From assembly GCF_002093665.1 (NCBI RefSeq), contig NZ_MRWE01000003.1:142294-206293 (forward strand): DNA of 64,000 nt, written 5' to 3'. Positions within the stretch are counted from its first letter, which is position 1; the number at the start of each line of letters is the position of its first letter. The notes under the pieces are model-generated. The model did no database searches and was not told where the DNA came from. It saw only the letters and a list, made by a program, of their open reading frames with translations. The position numbers were made by a program, and so were the translations under genes. Origin of the DNA: Rouxiella badensis. Its GTDB lineage: Bacteria > Pseudomonadota > Gammaproteobacteria > Enterobacterales > Enterobacteriaceae. Below are positions 36,622 through 46,452 of the stretch, in pieces.

Positions 36622-38271
36622 TCAGGCACGCCAGTTTTTGAAGCGGTTGATTAAACCGTTGGTTGAACTGTCGTGGCCGGTGACCTTCTCGCTGCCTTCA
36701 AGCTCAGGCAGGATACGGTTTGCCAGCTGTTTGCCCAATTCCACGCCCCATTGGTCGAAGGTGTAGATATTGAGGATAGCGCCCTGAGTAAAGATTTTGT
36801 GCTCATACAGCGCAATCAGCGCACCCAGGCTGAACGGGGTGATTTCACGCAGCAGGATTGAGTTGGTCGGACGGTTGCCTTCGAAGACCTTGAACGGCGC
36901 AACGTGTTTAACGTCTTCAGGTTTTTTACCCTGAGCCGCGAACTCTTCTTCGACCACTTCCAGCGATTTACCAAATGCCAGCGCCTCGGTTTGCGCGAAG
37001 AAGTTAGACAGCAGCTTGGCGTGGTGATCGCTTAACGCGTTGTGGCTCACCGCAGGCGCAATAAAGTCACAAGGAACGATTTTAGTGCCCTGGTGGATAA
37101 GCTGATAGAACGCGTGCTGGCCGTTGGTACCAGGCTCACCCCAGATGATTGGGCCAGTCTGGTAGTCAACCGGTGAACCATTGCGGTCAACGTATTTACC
37201 GTTGGATTCCATATTTCCCTGCTGGAAATAGGCCGCGAAACGGTGCATATACTGGTCATATGGCAGGATAGCTTCGGTTTCGGTGCCGTAGAAATCATTA
37301 TACCAGATACCGATCAGCGCCAGAATGATGGGCAGGTTTTTCTCAGCCGGCGTGTTAGCGAAGTGGTTGTCCATCGCGTGCGCGCCGCTCAGCAGCTGCT
37401 CGAAGTTCTCGAAGCCCACAGACAAGGCAATCGACAGGCCAATCGCAGACCACAGAGAGTAACGACCGCCGACCCAGTCCCAGAACTCGAACATGTTGTC
37501 GGTATCGATACCAAACTCGGCAACCGCTTTACCGTTGGTAGACAACGCGGCGAAGTGTTTTGCAACGTGCTGGTCATCGCCGGCCGTTTTCAGGAACCAG
37601 TCACGCGCGCTGTGGGCGTTGGTCATGGTTTCCTGGGTAGTGAAGGTTTTTGAGGCCACCAGGAACAGCGTGGTTTCCGGGTTCAGCGGTTTCAGCGTTT
37701 CGGCAATATGGGTGCCGTCAACGTTAGAAACGAAATGCATATTCAGATGATTTTTATACGGACGCAGCGCCTCGGTCACCATGAAAGGACCCAGGTCGGA
37801 ACCACCGATACCGATGTTGACCACGTCGGTGATGGGTTTGCCGGTATAGCCTTTCCAGCCGCCGCCGATAACGCGCTCGGTGAAGCCTTTGATTTTCGCC
37901 AGCACGGCGTTGACTTCAGGCATGACGTCTTTGCCATCAACCACGATAGGAGTGTTGCTGCGGTTACGCAGAGCAACGTGAAGCACGGCACGGTCTTCGG
38001 TGCGGTTAATCTTCTCACCTGAGAACATCGATTTAATGGCTTCTTGCAGCTCGGTTTCTTTGGCAAGCGCCTGCAGTTTTTCCAACGTTTCTGAGGTGAT
38101 GCGGTTCTTGGAGAAGTCGACAAGAATCTGATCGTCAAAAGTGGCAGAGAATTTGGAGAAACGATCGCTATCTTCAGCAAACAGCTGGCTGATGGTCACA
38201 TCTTTAACTTTATCGAAATGCTGCTGCAGGGCTTGCCAGGCAGCGGTCTGAGTTGGATTGATATTTTTCAT
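36622..38271 (-). CDS. pgi: Glucose-6-phosphate isomerase
   Basis: The ATG at 38269-38271 gives 549 residues starting [21 protein letters not shown] longer open frame upstream is not conserved. Pgi interconverts glucose-6-phosphate and fructose-6-phosphate in glycolysis and gluconeogenesis. Signature 1 is in [20 protein letters not shown] (near residues 270-290), and the C-terminal signature is [16 protein letters not shown] (near 505). The catalytic Glu is near 355 in [11 protein letters not shown], and the catalytic Lys is in the late QWGVELGK. It is divergent from the lysC riboswitch region. A terminator follows. Confidence 0.98.
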   Translation of the reverse strand: MKNINPTQTAAWQALQQHFDKVKDVTISQLFAEDSDRFSKFSATFDDQILVDFSKNRITSETLEKLQALAKETELQEAIKSMFSGEKINRTEDRAVLHVALRNRSNTPIVVDGKDVMPEVNAVLAKIKGFTERVIGGGWKGYTGKPITDVVNIGIGGSDLGPFMVTEALRPYKNHLNMHFVSNVDGTHIAETLKPLNPETTLFLVASKTFTTQETMTNAHSARDWFLKTAGDDQHVAKHFAALSTNGKAVAEFGIDTDNMFEFWDWVGGRYSLWSAIGLSIALSVGFENFEQLLSGAHAMDNHFANTPAEKNLPIILALIGIWYNDFYGTETEAILPYDQYMHRFAAYFQQGNMESNGKYVDRNGSPVDYQTGPIIWGEPGTNGQHAFYQLIHQGTKIVPCDFIAPAVSHNALSDHHAKLLSNFFAQTEALAFGKSLEVVEEEFAAQGKKPEDVKHVAPFKVFEGNRPTNSILLREITPFSLGALIALYEHKIFTQGAILNIYTFDQWGVELGKQLANRILPELEGSEKVTGHDSSTNGLINRFKNWRA

Positions 38272-38546
38272 AGCAATGCTCTTAGGCTGAGAATGTAAGG
38301 TGACATCTTGACTATTATTTAGCGCAACTGCCTTGATTGTATCCGGTATTTTACAAGTTGAGATGCCTTTTCTTGCGTTTCTTGCAATAGGCAATAACTG
38401 TTGGCAATGCGCCTGATAGACAAATACCGCACTGAATAATAGATGACATTCATTCAAAATGTGAGTCAGAGGCCGCGCGATCGTTGACAGATGGCACAGA
38501 ACCGGTGATCCTAGGCGCCTAACTTATACGCGTCCGCGCGGGTAAG

Positions 38547-38729
38547 CCAGAAGAGGCGCGTCGCCCAGGCAATGTATCGGAGGAACCGTATCCGACGAAG
38601 GTGCATTATGGGGTGCGACGCCGAGGTCAGACACCCAACGGTTGGGAAAAGATCGACTACAGGGGCTGAATCCTCTGGGTTGTCACCGCTATAGCTCGAT
38701 GAGCTATTGGCATGGTGGGGCGCTTCTGG
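38547..38729 (+). ncRNA. Lysine riboswitch (L box) controlling lysC
   Basis: This leader matches the E. coli lysC L-box element block by block. Blocks in order are CCAGAAGAGGCGCG (38547 on), GGAGGAACC, GGGGTGC with GCCGAGGT, AGGGGCTGAATCCTCTGGGT, TTGTCACC, and finally GGTGGGGCGCTTCTGGGTG. The closing P1 helix forms between CCAGAAG (38547-38553) and CTTCTGG (38723-38729). Binding of lysine would switch off lysC expression. About 110 bases of expression platform separate the aptamer from the lysC start. No strong intrinsic terminator is evident there, which fits translational or Rho-dependent control as in E. coli. Confidence 0.95.
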
Positions 38730-38840
38730 GTGTATCGTAGCATCTCTACGTCTGCTCCCGTTTCCCGCTCTACCCTTGTGCCATGGAATATGCAATTAAA
38801 AAGGCCGTCTGAAAATGACGACCCTGACACGAGGTTTTAA

Positions 38841-40235
38841 ATGAATCAAGCAACATCCCGCATCGCTGACCAACCGCCTCTGAACAACACGGTCATTGCC
38901 AAATTTGGTGGCACCAGTGTGGCAGATTTCGACGCCATGAACCGAAGTGCCGATGTGGTACTCTCCAATCCTGACGTTCGCGTGGTGGTCCTTTCCGCCT
39001 CCGCTGGCGTGACCAATCTGCTGGTTGAACTGGCAGAAGGCCGCGAAACTGAGCGTCGTGATTTCCTGCTGAGCGAAATTCGCCGCATCCAGACCGCTAT
39101 CATTGACCGTCTCGAGCAACCGGACGTTATCCGCGAAGAAATCGAACGCATGCTGGAAAATATCAGCACGCTGTCAGAAGCGGCAAGCCTGGCTACCTCG
39201 ACCGCGCTGACCGACGAGCTGGTCAGCCACGGTGAGATTATCTCGACGCTGCTGTTCGTCGAGATCCTGCGCCAGCGCCACGTGTCTGCAGAGTGGTTCG
39301 ACGTCCGCAAAATCATGCGCACCAATGACCGCTTTGGCCGCGCTGAGCCAGACACCCAGATTCTACTGGAACTGGCCGAGCAGCAGCTATTACCTCGTCT
39401 ACAGGAAGCACTCATTATCACTCAGGGCTTTATCGGCGCTGAGCCAAAAGGTCGCACCACCACACTGGGCCGCGGCGGCAGCGATTACACGGCTGCCCTG
39501 CTTGGTGAAGCGCTGCACGCCAGCCGCGTGGATATCTGGACCGACGTTCCGGGCATTTACACCACCGATCCGCGTCTGGTGCCGGGTGCTAAACGCATCG
39601 ATCGCATTGCCTTTGAAGAAGCGGCCGAGATGGCGACCTTCGGCGCGAAAGTTCTGCATCCAGCGACCCTGCTGCCTGCGGTGCGTCGCGGTATTCCGGT
39701 GTTCGTCGGCTCGAGTAAAGACCCGTCTGCGGGCGGCACGCTGGTTTGCGATACCACAGAAAACCCGCCGCTGTTTCGCGCGCTGGCGCTGCGTCGTAAG
39801 CAGACCCTGCTAACCCTGCATAGCCTCAGCATGCTGCATTCGCAAGGTTTCCTCGCTGAACTGTTCAATATTCTGGCGCGCCACAATATTTCGGTGGACC
39901 TGATTACTACCTCCGAAGTGAGCGTGGCCCTGACGCTGGACACCACAGGTTCAACCTCTTCCGGTGACAGCCTGTTGACCACCTCGTTACTGACCGAGCT
40001 TTCTTCACTGTGTCGCGTTGAGGTCGAGGAAAATCTGGCATTGATTGCCATCATCGGCAACAAGCTGTCCCAGGCCTGCGGCGTGGGCAAAGAAGTCTTC
40101 GGCGTGCTGGATCCGTTCAACATCCGCATGATTTGCTACGGTGCGAGCAGCTATAACCTGTGCTTCCTGGTGCCGGGCGACGATGCCAACCAGGTCGTGC
40201 AGAAGTTACACCACAATCTATTCGAGCAGGATTAA
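38841..40235 (+). CDS. lysC: Lysine-sensitive aspartokinase III
   Basis: This 464-residue aspartokinase phosphorylates aspartate, the first step toward lysine, threonine and methionine. The kinase domain opens with VIAKFGGTSVADFDAMNRSA (near residues 15-35), followed by GFIGAEPKGRTTTLGRGGSD (near 195-214). Two ACT domains follow from about residue 310 (LTLHSLSMLHSQGFLAELFN, then LALIAIIGNKLSQACG), where lysine binds for feedback inhibition. The upstream lysine riboswitch and the lack of a fused homoserine dehydrogenase identify LysC. A GAGG ribosome site precedes the ATG, and a terminator follows. Confidence 0.98.
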   Translation: MNQATSRIADQPPLNNTVIAKFGGTSVADFDAMNRSADVVLSNPDVRVVVLSASAGVTNLLVELAEGRETERRDFLLSEIRRIQTAIIDRLEQPDVIREEIERMLENISTLSEAASLATSTALTDELVSHGEIISTLLFVEILRQRHVSAEWFDVRKIMRTNDRFGRAEPDTQILLELAEQQLLPRLQEALIITQGFIGAEPKGRTTTLGRGGSDYTAALLGEALHASRVDIWTDVPGIYTTDPRLVPGAKRIDRIAFEEAAEMATFGAKVLHPATLLPAVRRGIPVFVGSSKDPSAGGTLVCDTTENPPLFRALALRRKQTLLTLHSLSMLHSQGFLAELFNILARHNISVDLITTSEVSVALTLDTTGSTSSGDSLLTTSLLTELSSLCRVEVEENLALIAIIGNKLSQACGVGKEVFGVLDPFNIRMICYGASSYNLCFLVPGDDANQVVQKLHHNLFEQD

Positions 40236-40265
40236 TCGATTTTCGATTCCAGCAGATAGATAAAT

Positions 40266-40293
40266 AAGCCGGGTCGATAGCCCGGCTTTTTTT
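40266..40293 (+). terminator. Terminator after lysC
   Basis: AAGCCGGG (40266-40273) pairs with CCCGGCTT (40281-40288), followed by a T-run. It lies 30 bases after the lysC stop. Confidence 0.95.
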
Positions 40294-40438
40294 ATGCCTG
40301 CATGTTTATTAATTCTCCGCAGAGGGTTGCCTGAAATACACAGAGAAGATAAAACTGTTTGGCTTTAAAAATTACTTAATAAAAAAATTAAATACACAAC
40401 AACACAATAAAATGACAAGACGCTGAGGATTTCCCTGC

Positions 40439-41374
40439 ATGTTAGCCAAGATCACACGCCTGTTCCCGCTGTGGGCCTTATTACTGGCGGTTGCCGCCTA
40501 TTATACGCCGTCCACGTTTACCCCGATTGGCCCTCACGTCAGCGGCCTGCTGATGCTGATTATGTTTGCGATGGGCGTTACCCTGGAATTTGGCGATTTT
40601 AAACGCGTACTTTCACGCCCTGCGCCGGTTGCCGCCGCAACCTTCCTGCACTATCTGGTGATGCCTCTTGCTGCCTGGCTGTTGGCCAAACTTTTCCACA
40701 TGCCTGACGACCTCGCCGCCGGTATGATTCTGGTGGGAAGCGTTGCCAGCGGTACTGCATCTAACGTAATGATTTATTTAGCCAAAGGCGACGTGGCACT
40801 GTCAGTGACCATCTCCTCCGTTTCCACGCTGGTCGGCGTTTTTGCAACCCCACTGCTCACCCGCCTGTATGTCGATACGCACATCAAGGTCGATGTCGAA
40901 GGCATGCTGTTGAGTATTCTGCAAATTGTCGTGTTCCCTATTCTCGCGGGACTGATTATTCATCATCTGTTTACTCATGCGGTCAAACGTATCGAGCCTT
41001 ACCTGCCGGTATTCTCAATGGTCTGCATTCTCGCCATCATCAGTGCCGTTATCGCTGCAAGCCAGAGTCTGATTAGTTCGGTCGGTCTGGTGGTGGTGGC
41101 AGCGGTTATTCTGCACAACGCCATCGGGCTGCTCAGCGGCTACTGGGGCGGCAAGCTGTTTGGTTTTGATGAGACGACCTGCCGCACCATCGCGCTCGAA
41201 GTTGGCATGCAGAACTCAGGCCTTGCGGCCACGCTTGGCAAGCTTTACTTCACGCCGATTGCTGCCCTGCCGGGTGCGATTTTCTCAGTTTGGCATAACT
41301 TCTCCGGCTCGCTCCTGGCCGGTTACTGGTCGGGTCGTCCGGTGAAAAAAAGCGAAAAATTAGCGCAGAAGTAA
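40439..41374 (+). CDS. PanS-like bile acid:sodium symporter family transporter
   Basis: This 311-residue inner-membrane protein of the BASS family has nine to ten helices. It starts [20 protein letters not shown]. Family motifs are visible in [20 protein letters not shown] (near 40-55), [20 protein letters not shown] (near 98-117) and [20 protein letters not shown] (near 245-265), which form the crossing helices of the ion and substrate site. The nearest characterised relative by eye is PanS of Salmonella, which moves ketopantoate and pantoate. The substrate is therefore likely an organic acid but not proven. It stands alone between lysC and yjbB. Confidence 0.8.
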   Translation: MLAKITRLFPLWALLLAVAAYYTPSTFTPIGPHVSGLLMLIMFAMGVTLEFGDFKRVLSRPAPVAAATFLHYLVMPLAAWLLAKLFHMPDDLAAGMILVGSVASGTASNVMIYLAKGDVALSVTISSVSTLVGVFATPLLTRLYVDTHIKVDVEGMLLSILQIVVFPILAGLIIHHLFTHAVKRIEPYLPVFSMVCILAIISAVIAASQSLISSVGLVVVAAVILHNAIGLLSGYWGGKLFGFDETTCRTIALEVGMQNSGLAATLGKLYFTPIAALPGAIFSVWHNFSGSLLAGYWSGRPVKKSEKLAQK

Positions 41375-41395
41375 TCTGTACCGATCGGGCAAAAA

Positions 41396-41427
41396 AGAAA
41401 GGCCGCGAGAATATCGCGGCCTTTTTG
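41396..41427. terminator. Bidirectional terminator between panS-like gene and yjbB
   Basis: GGCCGCGA (41401-41408) pairs with TCGCGGCC (41415-41422) around a short loop, flanked by A-rich and T-rich runs. It serves the two convergent transcription units. Confidence 0.93.
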
Positions 41428-41445
41428 TTTGCGGCGGTCACGGCG

Positions 41446-43101
41446 TTATTTTGCTATTCCCGGCACATCATCGAGCTCTTCGCGCTCGTCTTCTTTCTCG
41501 TCCTTATCCAGCACGTTGTACGCCACGGCACAGAACAGCGAGTTAAGGCGCTTCATGTCACCCAGTAAACCAAGGTGCAGCGAGCTGGTTTCAATACTTT
41601 GAACGTTGTGCTGATGCAGCCTGTCAACGTGGGCGTGGGCGTAGCGGCGGTCAAGCAGGCGGAAGCGATGCTTGGAACGACGCAGACGCTTGGCGCTGGT
41701 CAGATCGTTTGACAGGAATACCGACAGGCTAAGACGCAGGTTATCGACCAGTTTCTCATGCAGATTGTCCAGCTCAGACAGCCCCTCGGCCGAGAAGGCA
41801 CGCCGCGTATCGTGCGACTTGGCGGTGATATCGCCGGTCATGCGCTCGATAATGTCGCCGGCCTGTTCAAGGTTGAGCGCCATCTCGATAATCTCCGCCC
41901 AACGACGCGAATCGTCCTCGCCCAAATCCTCTTTATGGATCTGCGCCAGATAAAGTTTGATGGCGGTGTAAAGCACATCGACGTCATCATCGAGGCGGCG
42001 TACTTCACGATCCTGGGTAATTTTACCGTGCATGACCTCATGCTGAAGGATAAGCATGTGCTCAACCACATCGCCCATGCGCAGCGTCTCGCGTGCTGCA
42101 TTGGCCAGCGCCAGCGTCGGCGTGTCGATAGCACTCACGTCGAGATGACGCGGACGCAGACGTGGGTCATCCTCAGGGACATCGGCAATCCACAGCTCAC
42201 AAATACGCGCCATCATGCCCGCCGCAGGCACCAGTGCCAGACAGCGAATCAGGTTGTAGAACACGTGGAAATAGATCACCAGCTCTTCATCAGGAATGCC
42301 AATGCGCGCCAGCAGCCCCGTCAGCGGTCCGATAAACGGCAAGACAATCACACAGCCAATCAGCTTGAACAGCAGGCTACCCAAGGCAACCCGACGCCCC
42401 GCCGCATTTTGTTTGCTGGCGTTGATCATCGCCAGAATACCGCTGCCGAGGTTGGCACCGATCACCAGACACAGCGAGACTTTGAGCGAGATAACGCCGG
42501 TCGCGGCAAGCGTGGCGGTCAGCAGCACTGCGGCCAGACTGGAGTAGCTGATGATGGCGAAAACGGCACCGGTCAGGGCATCAAGAATGGTATCGCCGGT
42601 CAGCGACGAGAATAGTACCTTAACGCCCGACGCCTGCGTGATTGGCGTGGCCGCACTGACAATGAGCTCGAGGGCCAGCAGAATCAGCCCCAGACCAATC
42701 CCGACGCGCCCCATCTGCCCTGCCCGCGTCTGCTTGCGGCTCAGGAAGAAGGCCACGCCAACAAAAATCAGCAGCGGAGAAAGCCACGAGAGGTCGAAGG
42801 TCAGCACGCGCGCCATCAGCGCGGTACCGACGTCGGCCCCCAGAATTATCACCAGCGCGGGAGAGAGCGCCACGAGTCCCTGGGCAACGAAAGAGGTGAC
42901 CAGGAGCGCCGTTGCGTTGCTGCTTTGTACCAGCGCAGTCACGCCGATACCGGAAACAAACGCCAGAGGTTTCTTTTCAACACTGCTGCTGAGAACGCGG
43001 CGCAAATTGGCACCAAACACACGCATGATGCCAGTACGCACAATGTGCGTACCCCATACGAGTAATGAAATAGCTGAAAGCAAATGAAGAAGAGTTAACA
43101 C
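41446..43101 (-). CDS. yjbB: Na/Pi cotransporter family protein YjbB
   Basis: This 551-residue protein has two repeated Na/Pi-transport modules in its N-terminal 300 residues. The repeated glutamine-serine motifs are LVQSSNATALLVTSFVAQGL (near residue 57) and ISYSSLAAVLLTATLAATGV in the second half. A soluble PhoU-like helical domain forms the C-terminal 230 residues. E. coli YjbB has been reported to promote export of phosphate when internal Pi is high. Here it is the last gene of a minus-strand run with an ABC importer and two phosphatase-type enzymes, only 15 bases after the HAD gene. It may therefore vent phosphate released by them. Confidence 0.92.
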   Translation of the reverse strand: MLTLLHLLSAISLLVWGTHIVRTGIMRVFGANLRRVLSSSVEKKPLAFVSGIGVTALVQSSNATALLVTSFVAQGLVALSPALVIILGADVGTALMARVLTFDLSWLSPLLIFVGVAFFLSRKQTRAGQMGRVGIGLGLILLALELIVSAATPITQASGVKVLFSSLTGDTILDALTGAVFAIISYSSLAAVLLTATLAATGVISLKVSLCLVIGANLGSGILAMINASKQNAAGRRVALGSLLFKLIGCVIVLPFIGPLTGLLARIGIPDEELVIYFHVFYNLIRCLALVPAAGMMARICELWIADVPEDDPRLRPRHLDVSAIDTPTLALANAARETLRMGDVVEHMLILQHEVMHGKITQDREVRRLDDDVDVLYTAIKLYLAQIHKEDLGEDDSRRWAEIIEMALNLEQAGDIIERMTGDITAKSHDTRRAFSAEGLSELDNLHEKLVDNLRLSLSVFLSNDLTSAKRLRRSKHRFRLLDRRYAHAHVDRLHQHNVQSIETSSLHLGLLGDMKRLNSLFCAVAYNVLDKDEKEDEREELDDVPGIAK

Positions 43102-43116
43102 TAAAAAAGAGCTCCT

Positions 43117-43773
43117 TTAGCGCCAGGCGCAAACAGGCCATCCTGCCTGCCTGGCGTGTTGGAGCAGGATAGCATCCGGATTCACTGCGACAGGGCTGGC
43201 GACTTTAATAAGCAGCGGCAGATCGTTGTGCGAATCCGAATAAAAACAGGCGCGCTCGAGCTGACTGGCATCCTGATTTAACAGCGCCATCAGCCGCGTT
43301 ACTTTTCCTTCACGGAAAGTCAGCACGCCTTCAGTAAAACCGGTATAGAGACCGTTAATTTTCTCGACGCCGATAGCCAGCGTCTCGTTTACGCCCAAAA
43401 ACTTCGCAATCGGCGCGACCAGGTGCTCACCCGAGGCGGAAATTATAAGGGTGCGATCGCCTTTAGCCTGATGGTCACTCAGGCATTCTCGTGCTTTGGC
43501 GTAAACCCTGTCGGCAATGACTTCGTTAACGAAGCGCGCAACCATCGCGGCAACATCGGCCTCGGTGCGGCCTTTGAGCGGGCTCAGGGTCCAGTTCATA
43601 TATTCGGTCATATCCATCTGACCTATGGCATACAGACGCATCATCTCGGCGTCCTGCTGCAAAAATACGTCGGGATCGGCGACCCAGCCTTGCTTGACCA
43701 TAAAGGCCGACCACAGGCTGGAACAGTCACCGCCGATCAGCGTTTCATCCAAATCGAACAGCGCCAGATTCAT
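43117..43773 (-). CDS. HAD-IB family phosphatase
   Basis: This 218-residue haloacid-dehalogenase phosphatase of the SerB-like IB subfamily shows all motifs. Motif I is ALFDLDETLIGGDCSSLW, with Asp7 as nucleophile and Asp9 as acid/base. Motif II is the serine in LIISASGEHLVAP (near residue 110). The Lys of motif III lies near 160 (REGKVTRL), and motif IV is CFYSDSHNDLPLL (near 178-190). It should remove phosphate from a small cytoplasmic phosphomonoester. It is not phosphonatase PhnX, which has a different motif I. Its start overlaps the ABC ATPase gene by four bases, and yjbB follows after 15 bases. Confidence 0.88.
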   Translation of the reverse strand: MNLALFDLDETLIGGDCSSLWSAFMVKQGWVADPDVFLQQDAEMMRLYAIGQMDMTEYMNWTLSPLKGRTEADVAAMVARFVNEVIADRVYAKARECLSDHQAKGDRTLIISASGEHLVAPIAKFLGVNETLAIGVEKINGLYTGFTEGVLTFREGKVTRLMALLNQDASQLERACFYSDSHNDLPLLIKVASPVAVNPDAILLQHARQAGWPVCAWR

Positions 43774-44762
43774 GCAACTTCCCGTAAGGTATCAAGATCT
43801 AACTGTAGACCAATATCAGTGCCATCAATATATAGAGAGTCAACGGAGCGGTTTAAAACATCCACGGATAACTCGACATTGTGAGCCACGACACGATAAC
43901 GAACAACGTTACCTAACAGGCTGTGATTGATGATGCGGGCTGGAATTCCCTGCTCTGGCGCGCAAAGCGCGATGGACTCAGGCCTGACGGCCACCTGAGA
44001 AGGATAACTCTGTCCGGTTAGTGCGTAGGCCTGCTCGGCGGTCAGCAGATTGTAGCTGCCGATAAATCCTGCCGCGAAGGCATTAACCGGGGCAGTATAC
44101 AGCGTTTCAGCGTCGCCATTCTGTACGATTTGTCCTTTATTCATTAAAACAATGCGATCGGACATGGTCAGCGCCTCTTCCTGATCGTGAGTGACGAAGA
44201 TAGCAGTCAGGTTCATTTCACGCTGAATACGGCGAATTTGCTCACGAAGATGTTTGCGAATACGGGCGTCTAGCGCCGAAAGTGGCTCATCGAGCAGCAG
44301 AAGACGCGGCTGGGTCACTAAAGAACGGGCCAACGCCACGCGCTGACACTGACCACCGGAAAGCTGATGCGGATAACGGCGCGAAAACTCGTCCAGCTCA
44401 ACCAGCTTCAGCACCTCCGCGACTCTTCGTTTGGTCTCACTGGCCGAAATATTTTGCATCTTCAGGCCGAAGGCGACGTTACCCTCGACGGTCATGTTAG
44501 GAAACAGCGCATAGCTCTGAAACACCATGCCGATGCCGCGCTTTTGCGGCGTCAGGGGAACAATGTCCTGCCCCTGTAGCAGAATTTTTCCGCTATCGAC
44601 CGAGGTCAGGCCCGCTAGACAGCGCAGCAGTGTCGATTTTCCGCAGCCGCTTGGCCCGAGCAGCGTCACGAACTCGCCCTCTTTAGCGCTGAAATCGATG
44701 TTATTGAAAATCTGCGTCTGGCCGTAATGCTTGTTGAGCTGAGTGACTTGCAGGTAGGACAT
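43770..44762 (-). CDS. ABC transporter ATP-binding protein (PotA/FbpC type)
   Basis: This 330-residue ATPase has Walker A GPSGCGKSTLLRCLAGL (near residue 36), the Q-loop in GMVFQSYALFPNMTV, the signature LSGGQCQRVALARSLV (near 135) and Walker B LLLLDEPLSALDARIR. A C-terminal TOBE-like domain of about 90 residues follows. The type is that of importers for polyamines, iron, thiamine and phosphonates (PhnT). It is the fifth gene of a run with binding protein, hydrolase and two permeases. The ATG lies two bases after the upstream permease stop. The substrate is discussed under the binding protein. Confidence 0.92.
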   Translation of the reverse strand: MSYLQVTQLNKHYGQTQIFNNIDFSAKEGEFVTLLGPSGCGKSTLLRCLAGLTSVDSGKILLQGQDIVPLTPQKRGIGMVFQSYALFPNMTVEGNVAFGLKMQNISASETKRRVAEVLKLVELDEFSRRYPHQLSGGQCQRVALARSLVTQPRLLLLDEPLSALDARIRKHLREQIRRIQREMNLTAIFVTHDQEEALTMSDRIVLMNKGQIVQNGDAETLYTAPVNAFAAGFIGSYNLLTAEQAYALTGQSYPSQVAVRPESIALCAPEQGIPARIINHSLLGNVVRYRVVAHNVELSVDVLNRSVDSLYIDGTDIGLQLDLDTLREVA

Positions 44763-44764
44763 AA

Positions 44765-45550
44765 TCAGCGTTTCCCTTTATTCAACACGTTCGCCACCCA
44801 GGTGAAGACCAGGACGACCACGAAATAGGAGATGACCAATGCGCTGGTAAAATGGCCGCTGCCATTACGCATATTGTAGAGATAGACCTGCAGGGTTTCA
44901 TAGCGGCTGCCCACCAGCAGGTTAGCGAATACAAACTCACCAATCAGGAACGAGAAGGACAGCAGTACCGCAATGGTGGCCCCCTTGCGTAAATTCGGCA
45001 AAATCACCAGCAACGCGGCTTTCCAGGTGCTCGCTCCGAGCAGATGCGCTGCATCCATCAGGTCACGCATATTTATCGCCTGAATGTTGTTGGAAATCGC
45101 GCGGTAGATGAACGGCAGGGCGATAGTGAAATAACAGCCGATCAAAATCCACGGCGTACCGGTTAATTCGAACGGGGGTGAAGAATAGAGCTCCATCAGC
45201 CCAACGGACGAGACGACTGGAGGAACGGCAAACGGCAACAAAATAAGGACGTTCATTAAGGCATCGAGCCTTGGAAAATAGTAAGCAATCACAAACATAA
45301 GCGGCAGGATGAGCACCATCGAGAAGAACAGTGTCCCAAGGCAGATTAGCAGTGAGTGCCCCAGCGCCACCAGAAAACGCGGGTCGCTCCACAGCGCTAT
45401 CAGCCACTTCATGGTGAATCCACTCGGCAGAATCGTCGCTCCCCAGTCTTCCACGAGCGCATATATCAGCGTTGCAGCCAGCGGCAGCACCAAAATGATG
45501 AATAATACCCAGACAACCAGGCGATGATAGACGCTTTCAGCACGTGACAT
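44765..45550 (-). CDS. ABC transporter permease, second subunit
   Basis: This 261-residue inner-membrane permease has six helices. Its EAA loop, which contacts the ATPase, is MDAAHLLGASTWKAALLVIL (near residue 160). It is of the MalG/PotC/PhnV type. It is preceded by the first permease after 38 bases and followed by the ATPase after two bases, all on the minus strand. With the partner permease it forms the importer channel. Confidence 0.9.
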   Translation of the reverse strand: MSRAESVYHRLVVWVLFIILVLPLAATLIYALVEDWGATILPSGFTMKWLIALWSDPRFLVALGHSLLICLGTLFFSMVLILPLMFVIAYYFPRLDALMNVLILLPFAVPPVVSSVGLMELYSSPPFELTGTPWILIGCYFTIALPFIYRAISNNIQAINMRDLMDAAHLLGASTWKAALLVILPNLRKGATIAVLLSFSFLIGEFVFANLLVGSRYETLQVYLYNMRNGSGHFTSALVISYFVVVLVFTWVANVLNKGKR

Positions 45551-45588
45551 AGCTCGCCCCCCTTCTGCGGTTAATCAAAAAATAAGTC

Positions 45589-46428
45589 CTAGCGAACATT
45601 GAGATAGCTCCTGCGCAACAGCCACTGATGCACCAGCGTGATGACCGCCATTAACAGCACCAGCAGAATCGCCAGCGCACTGCCCATATTCGGGTCGAGA
45701 GAGATATCGCCCGACACCAGTGCCGCAATACGCACCGGCACGACGTTAAAGTTGCCGGTGGTTAACGCATAAACCGTGGCATAGGCACCCAGGGCATTTG
45801 CCAGCAGAATCACGAAAGTCCCCATCAACGCGGGCGCCAACACCGGCAGGCCGATGTAGCGCCAGAAACGCCATTTCCCCGCCCCCAGCAACGCCGCAGA
45901 CTCTTTCCAGTCTTCGCGCAGTCCGTCAAAGGCTGGGTAAAGCAGCAGAACACCGAGCGGGATCTGGAAATAGGTATAGAGGACAATCAGACCGTCTTTG
46001 GAGTACAGATTGAAGGTGCTCATCAGGCCATATTTGCGCATGACGAGCGTCAGCGTACCGTTGAGACCGAGCAGAATGACGAAGGCAAAAGCCAGCGGTA
46101 CACCGGCAAAGTTGCTGGTCATGTTGGTGAATGACATGACGAAATCATGCAGTTTTGTTGGGCCCAGCTGGCGAAGTGAGTAACTACCAACCAAAGCGAT
46201 GAGCAAACCGTACAAACTCGACCAGACCGAGATATCCAACGAAAATTTCATCGCCTGGAGATAAAACGGCGAGGTCAAAATATCGCTGTAGTTGCCGAAT
46301 CCCCACGCCTCATAGGTATCGCTGTAAAAACTGCTCACGGCGACCCACACCAGCGGCGCAAGCTGGAACGCAATAAAGAACACTGCAAAAGGGAGTACAA
46401 ACAGCAGTGCGAGCCACTTAGCTTTCAT
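45589..46428 (-). CDS. ABC transporter permease, first subunit
   Basis: This 279-residue inner-membrane permease of the PotB/FbpB/PhnU type starts MKAKWLALLFVLPFAVFFIA. Six helices are evident. The EAA loop is in WKESAALLGAGKWRFWRYIG (near residues 185-204). It is co-oriented with the hydrolase gene upstream (24 bases) and the second permease gene downstream (38 bases), so it is part of one operon. Confidence 0.9.
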   Translation of the reverse strand: MKAKWLALLFVLPFAVFFIAFQLAPLVWVAVSSFYSDTYEAWGFGNYSDILTSPFYLQAMKFSLDISVWSSLYGLLIALVGSYSLRQLGPTKLHDFVMSFTNMTSNFAGVPLAFAFVILLGLNGTLTLVMRKYGLMSTFNLYSKDGLIVLYTYFQIPLGVLLLYPAFDGLREDWKESAALLGAGKWRFWRYIGLPVLAPALMGTFVILLANALGAYATVYALTTGNFNVVPVRIAALVSGDISLDPNMGSALAILLVLLMAVITLVHQWLLRRSYLNVR

Positions 46429-46452
46429 CCGTTATCCTCAACCTCTCGCGTT

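Noticed and set aside
38511..38795. A 94-codon minus-strand frame upstream of lysC
   Set aside because: It is the complement of the lysine riboswitch, which explains the sequence fully.
41758..42615. A 285-codon plus-strand frame inside yjbB
   Set aside because: It is an antisense shadow of a well-conserved membrane protein gene, with low-complexity His/Arg/Gln-rich translation.
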